Translations under genes and position numbers: made by a program
Shown here: piece after piece, positions 1 through 6,200 of the stretch
Layout: each line of letters starts with the position of its first letter
Position numbering within the stretch: position 1 is the first letter of the stretch
The notes under the pieces: generated by a model
The model's input: the letters and a program-made list of their open reading frames with translations, nothing else
What the model was told of the DNA's origin: nothing
The model's database searches: none
Source of the DNA: JAQGMJ01 sp036271855
GTDB taxonomy: Bacteria; Pseudomonadota; Gammaproteobacteria; Burkholderiales; JAEUOS01
NCBI GenBank assembly: GCA_036271855.1
Contig: DATAZV010000281.1
Coordinates: 1 to 7,700, forward strand
Reading direction: 5' to 3'
Length of the DNA: 7,700 bases

Positions 1-942
1 GGGCACGGCGCCGCCGAAGGCGCGCTGGCAGTGGGCGGACTGGATGGCGGCTTCGAGCTGGAAGCGGCCGGGGCTTTTGAGGGCGGCGGCCTGCCAGAGC
101 GACTGGTTGGCGGCTTGCATCATGGCGCGGTCCCAGTGGGCGGTGTCTTGCTCGTGCAGGGGGACGAAGGCGCCGTCGGCGCCGGCGCGCGCGGCGTGGC
201 GCGATTGGCAGAACAGCAGCAGGGCGAGCAGGCCGGCGGCTTCGGCGGCGGCGGGTTCGTTCTCGGGCAGCAGCTTGCGTACCAGCTGTGCGAGGTAGAG
301 GGCTTCGTGCGCGAGGTCGGGGCTTTGCGCATCGAGGGCGCCGTCCCAGCCCAGGCTGTAGGCGGCGTAAATGGCTTCGAGCACGGCATGCACGCGTTCG
401 GGCAACTCGTGGGGCTCAGGTTCTTCGAAGCGCAGGCCGGCGTCGCGGATTTTCGCCTTGGCGCGGACCAGGCGCTGGGCCAGGGTGGCGGGCTGGACCA
501 GGAAGGCGGCGGCGATCTGCTTCGCTTCCAGGCCGAGCACGGTTTGCAGCATCAGCGCGGTGTGGATGGCGGGGTCGATGGCGGGGTGGGCGCAGACGAA
601 CAGGAGTTTCAGGCGGTCGTCGGGAATTGTGTGCGGGTTGTCGTGTGCCGGTTCAGTCATGCCTTCCTCTTCGCCCAGCAATATGGTGACGGCAGGGTCG
701 GAGGCGAGCTTGGCGTGGCGCGCGGCTTGCAGCAGGTTGCGCTTGGCCGCCGTCATCAGCCAGGCGTCGGGCGATGCGGGCACGCCGTCGCGCGGCCAGG
801 TGGCGAGCGCGGCGGCGAAGGCATCGGCCAGCGCGTCCTCAGCCGCCGCGATGTCGCGCCAGCGATAGGCGAGGTAGGCCAGCAGGCGCCCGTAGGAATC
901 GCGGGCGGCGCTTTCGGCGGCTTGCCAGGCGCTGGTGGTCAC
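1..942 (-). CDS. ECF sigma factor, ECF42 type with long C-terminal extension (3' end cut by window edge)
   Basis: This is an alternative RNA polymerase sigma factor that would direct core polymerase to a small regulon. I translated 314 residues from a GTG start at 942; the frame is still open at base 1. Region 2 covers about residues 10-75 (WRDIAAAEDALADAF, then the WLMTAAKRNLL stretch). Region 4 covers about 108-168, with LLFVCAHPAID at 113-123 and the recognition helix ending AQRLVRAKAKIRDAG. From about 180 a helical extension follows, including DGAFVPLHEQD at 256-266, the hallmark of ECF42 sigmas (DUF6596/TPR-like, normally about 400-420 residues in total), so roughly 100 residues are missing. 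Such sigmas usually lack an anti-sigma factor and the extension is thought to control activity. A DGPF gene lies 65 bases upstream on the same strand, the typical partner, and the two are probably co-transcribed. No Shine-Dalgarno sequence precedes the GTG, so the exact start is less certain than the identity. Confidence 0.87.
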   Translation of the reverse strand, partial: MTTSAWQAAESAARDSYGRLLAYLAYRWRDIAAAEDALADAFAAALATWPRDGVPASPDAWLMTAAKRNLLQAARHAKLASDPAVTILLGEEEGMTEPAHDNPHTIPDDRLKLLFVCAHPAIDPAIHTALMLQTVLGLEAKQIAAAFLVQPATLAQRLVRAKAKIRDAGLRFEEPEPHELPERVHAVLEAIYAAYSLGWDGALDAQSPDLAHEALYLAQLVRKLLPENEPAAAEAAGLLALLLFCQSRHAARAGADGAFVPLHEQDTAHWDRAMMQAANQSLWQAAALKSPGRFQLEAAIQSAHCQRAFGGAVP

Positions 943-977
943 GGGTGCGGGCGGATATCGGGTGCCCTGCCGCAAGT

Positions 978-993
978 TTGTCGTTGGCGACAA
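978..993 (-). repeat. Intercistronic hairpin between DGPF and sigma genes
   Basis: TTGTCG and CGACAA form a perfect 6-bp inverted repeat around a 4-base loop in the 65-base gap between the DGPF stop and the sigma start. In the transcript it would be a compact stem-loop. There is no U-tract after it, so it is not a good intrinsic terminator. It might protect the upstream message from decay or lower expression of the sigma gene; that role is inference. Confidence 0.45.
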
Positions 994-1007
994 TTCGCGG
1001 AAGGACG

Positions 1008-1364
1008 CTAGCCCTTGCGTTCCATCACCGGGCGCACTTCGGTGGTGCCGGTGGCCGACGATGGCGCGCGCGCGGCCCATTCGAGCACCACGTCCATGGT
1101 CGGTGCTTCGAGCACGAAGTAGCCGCCCAGGTGTTCCTTGGTGTCGGCGAAGGGGCCGTCCTGCACCTGGCGCTTGCCGTCGCGGATGCGCACCGAGGCG
1201 CCGGTGGAAGGCGGCAGCAGGCCGTCGCCGGCGATCACCAGGCCGGAGGCGAACATCGCCTCCACGTAGGACGCCCAGGCGCCCATGTAGGCCTCGGTCT
1301 GCTTCGGGTCTTCGAGGCGCTGGTATTCGCTCAGGGGCTGGAAAAAGCTGATCATGTATTTCAT
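1008..1364 (-). CDS. YCII-related DGPF-domain protein, ECF42 partner
   Basis: This is a small 118-residue cytoplasmic protein of the YCII-related/DGPF family (ferredoxin-like dimeric alpha-beta barrel fold). The biochemical role of the family is not firmly established. The signature D-G-P-F lies at residues 69-72, followed by DTKEHLGGYFVLE. The N-terminus (MKYMISFF) and the central GDGLLPP segment are typical, and the length is normal for the family. I chose ATG 1364 because an AGGAG Shine-Dalgarno sequence sits at 1371-1375, six bases upstream; reading the frame further upstream adds residues unlike the family. DGPF genes are the conserved neighbours and usual targets of ECF42 sigma factors, and one such sigma gene follows on the same strand. 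An ECF42-like promoter candidate lies about 50-80 bases upstream. The identity is firm, and the function is known only by association with the sigma factor. Confidence 0.93.
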   Translation of the reverse strand: MKYMISFFQPLSEYQRLEDPKQTEAYMGAWASYVEAMFASGLVIAGDGLLPPSTGASVRIRDGKRQVQDGPFADTKEHLGGYFVLEAPTMDVVLEWAARAPSSATGTTEVRPVMERKG

Positions 1365-1416
1365 GGTGCACTCCTGGAAGTCAAGGGAAGCGGCAAAACG
1401 CCCTTCCTGCTTCATT

Positions 1417-1443
1417 GATGCGCGGGTGGGCGGGCAATCGACA
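1417..1443 (-). promoter_or_regulatory. Candidate ECF42-dependent promoter for the DGPF-sigma operon
   Basis: On the minus strand TGTCGA (1443-1438) is followed after 17 bases by CATC (1420-1417). From memory, the motif described for ECF42 targets is TGTCGA at -35 and CG(A/T)C at -10, so the -35 is an exact match and the -10 differs at one base. Transcription would begin near 1410, giving a leader of about 45 bases to the DGPF start with its good Shine-Dalgarno sequence. This would make the operon autoregulated by its own sigma factor. No strong housekeeping promoter is visible in the same stretch. Confidence 0.5.
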
Positions 1444-1506
1444 GCGGCGCGAAATATTTTTGTTCGCCACAGTATGCCGCGTGCGCCGCCCGTTTGCGCG
1501 ACCGGC

Positions 1507-1544
1507 CTTCGGTAGTATGCTTGGTTGTCGGGCAACTACCGAAG
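1507..1544 (+). promoter_or_regulatory. 10-bp perfect inverted repeat upstream of the FMN reductase gene (operator or leader hairpin)
   Basis: CTTCGGTAGT at 1507-1516 and ACTACCGAAG at 1535-1544 are exact reverse complements. The match continues inward as TGC/GCA with one bulged A, leaving a loop of about 11 bases. The right arm ends 5 bases before the AGGGGA Shine-Dalgarno sequence (1550-1555) of the reductase. A weak -10-like TAGTAT (1513-1518) overlaps the left arm. The dyad could be a repressor or activator site over the promoter start region, or a 5'-leader hairpin. There is no T-run after it, so an intrinsic terminator is unlikely. Confidence 0.6.
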
Positions 1545-1563
1545 CCACCAGGGGAACAACGAT

Positions 1564-2118
1564 ATGACGACGCCATTGGACATCGCCGTACTTGTCGGCA
1601 GCCTGCGCAAGGATGCCCTGAGCCGCAAGACCGCGCTGGCCTTGGCCAAGCTGGCGCCGGCGTCGCTGAAGCTGAAGATCGTCGAGATCGGCGCCCTGCC
1701 GCTGTACGACCAGGACCTGGACGTTGCGCCGCCTGCTTCCTGGGTGGCGTTTCGCATCGCCGTGAATGCGTCCAAGGGCGTGCTGTTCGTCACGCCGGAA
1801 TACAACCGCTCGGTGCCGGCGCCGCTGAAAAACGCCATCGACGTCGGCTCGCGCCCCTACGGCCAGAGCGCCTGGAGCGGCAAGCCGGGCGGGGTGGTGA
1901 GCATTTCGCCCGGCGCGCTGGGCGGCTTCGGCGCCAACCACCACCTGCGCCAGTCGCTGGTGTTTCTCGACGTGCCGGTGATGCAGCAGCCGGAGGCTTA
2001 TCTGGGCGGAGTCGGCACCTGGTTCGATGAGGCCGGCGAGTTGCAGGACGAATCGGCGCGCGGTTTCCTGCAGAAGTTCATCGACGCCTACGCGGTCTGG
2101 GTCAAGCGTCACGCGTAG
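1564..2118 (+). CDS. NADPH-dependent FMN reductase / quinone reductase, ChrR-YieF type
   Basis: This is a soluble flavodoxin-like oxidoreductase of 184 residues that uses FMN and NAD(P)H to reduce quinones and, in related ChrR/YieF proteins, chromate and other one-electron acceptors. An N-terminal beta strand leads into the phosphate-binding loop VGSLRKDALSRK (residues 11-22). The hallmark VTPEYNRSVPAPLKNAIDVGSR spans about 76-97, and GALGGFGANHHLRQSLVFLDVPVM spans 117-140, matching the E. coli ChrR layout. The usual length for the family is 180-190. I chose ATG 1564 because AGGGGA at 1550-1555 lies 8 bases before it; an upstream in-frame TTG at 1525 has no ribosome site and sits inside an inverted repeat. 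The gene is divergent from the DGPF-sigma operon and convergent with the HD-GYP operon. A redox-stress role is plausible. The exact substrate cannot be read from the sequence. Confidence 0.93.
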   Translation: MTTPLDIAVLVGSLRKDALSRKTALALAKLAPASLKLKIVEIGALPLYDQDLDVAPPASWVAFRIAVNASKGVLFVTPEYNRSVPAPLKNAIDVGSRPYGQSAWSGKPGGVVSISPGALGGFGANHHLRQSLVFLDVPVMQQPEAYLGGVGTWFDEAGELQDESARGFLQKFIDAYAVWVKRHA

Positions 2119-2218
2119 CGGCTGACGCGATGCGGCGTAAATGCCGTGTGTTGCGTTGGCCTCCGCGTTTTCCTTAGTTGTCCTGTAACACGCGGGACTC
2201 AGTGGCCTCTCAGTGGCC
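2119..2218. other. Convergent spacer with weak hairpins, no clear intrinsic terminator
   Basis: This 100-base gap separates the 3' ends of the reductase (plus) and HD-GYP (minus) genes. GCGTCA (2106-2111) pairs with TGACGC (2123-2128) across the reductase stop codon, and a small CGGC/GCCG stem lies shortly downstream. Neither is followed by a U-tract, so termination may be Rho-dependent or bidirectional through weak structures. No ORF is visible here. Confidence 0.4.
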
Positions 2219-2219
2219 T
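2198..2219. repeat. Exact tandem duplication of an 11-bp unit
   Basis: CTCAGTGGCCT occurs twice head to tail with no spacer (2198-2208 and 2209-2219). The last base of the second copy is the final base of the HD-GYP stop codon on the minus strand. It looks like a recent slippage duplication just outside the coding region. Confidence 0.85.
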
Positions 2220-3244
2220 TACTCGCCCTGCGACTGCGCCATCAGTTCGAGAAAGCCCGGCAGGTGTTCGAGGAACAGGCGCACCAGCGCCGGGTCGAAA
2301 TAGCCGCCGCTCTCGGCATTGATGTGGCCCACCGTCTCTTCCAGGCTCCACGCCGAGCGCCAGCGCTGCGGCCGCGTCAGCGCGTCAAACACGTCGGCGA
2401 TGGCGACCACGCGCCCGCTGAGCGGTATTGCCTCGCCCGCCAGGCCGGCGGGGTAGCCGGTGCCGTCCCAGCGCTCGTGGTGGGTCAGCGCCACGCTGCG
2501 TGACAGGGCCAGCACGCCGCGCGCGTGCGCGCCGATGATGTCGGCGCCGATCGCCGGGTGGCGGCGCACCAGGGCGCGCTCGGCGGCGTCCAGCGGCTCG
2601 GGCTTGCACAGCACTTCGTCGGCCACGCCCATCATGCCGAGGTCGTGCAGGGCGGTGGCTTGCGCCAGTTCCAGCGCCTGCGCTTCATCGAGCCCGGCGG
2701 CGCGGCCCAGCACGCGCGCGTATTCGCCCACGCGCAGGGCGTGCATGGCGGTGGCCTCGTCGCGAAAGCGCAGGGCGCGCAGCAGGCTTTGCACCTGGTC
2801 TTCGTCTTCATCTTCCAGCAGCGCTACTTCGCCGTCGTCTTCGCGGCGCAGGGCGTGCGCCAGCGCCAGGTGGGCGCGCACCCGCGCGCGCAGCGCGGAG
2901 ATGCCCACCGGCTTGGCCAGGAAGTCGGAACCGCCGGCGGAAAAGCCGTCTTCCTCGGCGCCGGTGTCGAACATGGCGGTGACGAAAATCACCGGGATGG
3001 CGGCCACCCGCGGGTCCTTCTTCAGGTGGCGGCAGACTTCGAAGCCGGTCATGCCGGGCATCATCACGTCGAGCAGGATCAGGTCGGGGCGCTCCTGCAC
3101 CGCCAGCTCGATGCCGCGCAGGCCGTCGCGGGCGAACAGCAGGCGGTAGTGGCCCTGCAGGATCTGCTTGAGCAGGTGCAGGTTGCTGGGGTCGTCGTCG
3201 ACCGCGAGGATGCAGGGGAGGTGGTCTTGCGTCTCGGTGCTCAT
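2219..3244 (-). CDS. Two-component response regulator REC-HD-GYP, c-di-GMP phosphodiesterase
   Basis: This cytoplasmic protein of 341 residues should hydrolyse cyclic di-GMP under control of phosphorylation. The REC domain covers about residues 10-130: acidic cluster D16-D18, phospho-acceptor D59 (LILLDVMMPGMTG), T89 and K111. A short acidic linker (DDGEVALLEDEDED, 136-149) leads to the HD-GYP domain at about 160-335. Metal and active-site residues are present: E163, H168, H200-D201, H229, H255-H256, the GYP signature at 263-265, and D284. The usual HDxGK lysine is replaced by M204 (HDLGMMG). I chose ATG 3244 because it overlaps the stop of the upstream kinase by one base (TGATG), implying translational coupling, and the protein then begins MSTETQDHLPCILAVDDD. 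A longer start at 3274 would add ten basic residues. It resembles RpfG in layout and should take phosphate from the adjacent hybrid kinase via its Hpt domain. Confidence 0.93.
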   Translation of the reverse strand: MSTETQDHLPCILAVDDDPSNLHLLKQILQGHYRLLFARDGLRGIELAVQERPDLILLDVMMPGMTGFEVCRHLKKDPRVAAIPVIFVTAMFDTGAEEDGFSAGGSDFLAKPVGISALRARVRAHLALAHALRREDDGEVALLEDEDEDQVQSLLRALRFRDEATAMHALRVGEYARVLGRAAGLDEAQALELAQATALHDLGMMGVADEVLCKPEPLDAAERALVRRHPAIGADIIGAHARGVLALSRSVALTHHERWDGTGYPAGLAGEAIPLSGRVVAIADVFDALTRPQRWRSAWSLEETVGHINAESGGYFDPALVRLFLEHLPGFLELMAQSQGE

Positions 3245-6200
3245 CAGCTTCTTTCGGCGCGGCGGGAGCCGCATTCGGCAAGCAGGGCTTCCAGTCGCCC
3301 GTGTGCCAGTGAGAAATCAAAGTTGTCTACCGCCTGCTGCAGCCCGGCGCGCTGCGCCGGTTCCACTTCCGTGCCGAGTGCCGCCAGCAGATTCGCCAGG
3401 GCGGCGTCGTCGATCGCCCCGCGCCTGAAGGAATGCAGCAGGGCGGCGCCCAGCGCTTCCACTTCGCTGACGGGTTCGGCCGCGAGCGGCGGCGGCTCGC
3501 GGTGCATCACAGCATTGGCCGCTGCGCTGGCCACGGCCGCCGCGCCGCCGGCCCGTGCGGCGGTGATCGCCTGCAACGCCGCCGTGGTGCAGGGCTCAAG
3601 CAGCGCCAGCAGGGCGGTGGTTTCGCGGTCCGGCGCCGGCGCGCCGGCTTGCGCGCTGAGCATCTGTTCCAGCTCGCTGGTCAAGAGCCACAGCGCCTGC
3701 AGGCCGAGGTTGGCGGCGATGCCGCGCAGCCTGTGCGCGGCATCGCGGGCACCGGCCCAGTCGCTGTCGCGCACCAGGGCGGGTATGGTCTGCGCCGCCT
3801 GCGCGTAGCGCTCGGCGAAGCCGCCGAGAAAGCGCAGGTAGGAGGACTCCTTGCCGCCGCAGCGTTGCAGGCCGGCGGCGTAGTCCAGCACCGGCGCGGC
3901 GGCGACGCGCGCGGCGACGTCGCCCTGCGGCGCCGGCGCCGCCATGCTGCCCGATAGCCCTGCTTGCGCTACCGCCTCATGCCCGGTGGACGCCGGTGCC
4001 GCGCCGTGCAGCGCCGATGCCGTGGCATGGCTGGCGGGCAGCGGTGCTTGCGCGCCGTCGTGGCCGGCGTGTGCCGCCAGTGCCGACAGCGGCGGGCGCG
4101 AGGCCATTTCCGATTCGCCGACCCACTCGGGCTGCGGGCCTTGCACCTGCGCGGCGGCGGCCGGCGCGATGTCGTGCGCTTGCGCATCCGCATGGCGCAG
4201 GCCGAGCACCCGCGCCAGCTCGCCCAGCAGCGCCGGCAGCTCGACCGGTTTGGCGGCGAAGCCGTCCATGCCGGCGGCGCGCGCGGCCAGCAGGTCGGTT
4301 TCCTGCACGCTGGCGGTGAGTGCCACCACCGGCACCCGCGGCTTGCCTTCGTTGGCCTCGGCAACGCGGATGTTGCGCGTCGCCTCCAGGCCGTCCATGC
4401 CGGGCATGTGCACGTCCATCAGCACGGCGTCGAAATGTTCCTGCGCGGCGAGGCGCACCGCCTGCGCGCCGCCGCCGGCGTGCAGCACCTGGTGGCCCTG
4501 GGCTTCGAGCAACAGGCTCAGGAGCTCGAGGTTTTGCGGCACGTCGTCCACCGCCAGCAGGCGCAGGGGTTCGAGCGCCGGCAGGTCTTCGCTGCGCGCG
4601 GCCGCCAGCGGCGCGCGCGCCGGTTCCAGCGGCAGCAGCACATGAAAGGCGCTGCCCTCGCCCAGCGTGCTCTCGGCCCAGATGCGCCCGCCCATCAATT
4701 CGGTGAGCTGCTTGGCGATGGTGGTGCCCAGGCCCGTGCCGCCGTAGCGCCGGCTCATCGAGGCGTCCGCCTGGGTGAAGGGGTCGAAGATCGCCGACAG
4801 GCGCTCCGGCGCGATGCCGATGCCGGTGTCGCGCACGGTGAAGTGCAGCACGCAGGCGCGCGGGTCGCTGCCGCGGGCCACGCTCAAGGTGACGCTGCCG
4901 GCGGCGGTGAACTTGATGGCGTTGCCCAGCAGGTTGATCAGGATCTGCCTAAGGCGCAGCTCGTCGCCGTGGCAGCCGGCCGGCAGGTCCGGCGCGTACT
5001 CCACCTTCACCTCCAGCCCCTTGGCGCGCGCCTGGTAGCCCATGGTGGACGTCAGGCGGTCGATCAGCCCCAGCAGGCTGAAGTCGGCCGGCTCCAGCTC
5101 CACCGCGCCGCGGTCCAGCTTGGCGACGTCGAGAACCTCGTTGAGCAGGTGCAGCAGCGAGCGCCCGGAGTCGCGGATGATGTCGAGGTGGCGGCGCTGC
5201 TGCGGCGCCAGCTGGGTGCCCAGCAGCACCTCGGTGAAGCCCAGCACCGCATTCATCGGCGTGCGGATCTCGTGGCTCATGTTGGCGAGGAAATCGGTGC
5301 GCGCCTGCGCCGCCTTTTCCGCAGCCACCTTGGCCGCGCGCAGGTCGGCTTCCATATACAGGCGCTCGGTGATGTCGTGGCCGATCATCGCCACCCCGGT
5401 GATGCCGCCGTCCGGCCCGCGGATCGGCGACAGCGTCGAGTCGATGTCGATCAGCTTGCCGTCCTTGCGCCGGCGCCGTGCCTCGTGCTGCACCACGCGC
5501 TGGCCCTGCTGCACCTGCGCCAGCAGCTCGGTGGTCTCTTCCGGCGCCGCCGGGTTGCCGGTGAGCTCGCCCGGCCGCCGGCCCAGCACTTCTTCCCGGG
5601 TGTAGCCGAAGGTTTTTTCCGCGCCCTTGTTCCAGCTGATGATGCGGCCTTCGAGGTTGGTCGAGGCGATGGCGTCGCCCGCATCTTCCACCAGCGCCTG
5701 GTAGTGGCGCAGCGCCAGCTCCGCCTCCTTGCGCGCGGTGATGTCCATGATCACGCCGTCGATCCACTGCGCGCGGCCCTGCGCGTCGTAAGTGGCGCGG
5801 CCGTTGCTCCACAGCCAGCAGATGCTGCCGTCGGGCCGGCGCATGCGGAACTCCACCAGGTGCGCGCGCCGCTCGCGCTCGGCCGCGCGCACCTCTTCGA
5901 GCACCCGTGGCCGGTCTTCGATCAGGATGGTCCTGGCCAGGCTGCGCAGCGGCGCCGGGCCGATGAACTCCTCCGCCGGGCAGCCGAGCAGGCGCTCGAT
6001 GCCCTCGCTCATGTACAGCACCGGCCAGCCCGGCGCCGCCTGCAGCCGGTAGGCGATGCCGGGGATGCTGCCGATCAGCGAGCGCAACTGCCGCTCGCTG
6101 TCTTCCAGCGCCTGCTGCATCGCGAAGTGCGCGCTGATGTCGCGCACGAACACCAGGCACTGGTCGCCGCCCACCTGCTGGCGCGGGCTGAACACCGCGC

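Noticed and set aside
31..1011. Plus-strand open frame of 326 codons opposite the sigma gene
   Set aside because: Gly-rich low-complexity product with no domain; the minus strand encodes a clear ECF42 sigma factor here.
1525..1563. TTG start extending the reductase by 13 residues
   Set aside because: It has no Shine-Dalgarno sequence and lies inside the inverted repeat; ATG 1564 has AGGGGA at the right distance and begins at the expected point of the fold.
1381..2112. Minus-strand open frame opposite the FMN reductase
   Set aside because: Antisense shadow; the plus strand carries a complete family match with a good ribosome site.
3245..3274. Upstream ATG adding ten residues to the HD-GYP regulator
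   Set aside because: The added residues are basic and unlike REC N-termini, and would overlap the kinase by 31 bases; ATG 3244 overlaps its stop by one base, a common coupling arrangement.
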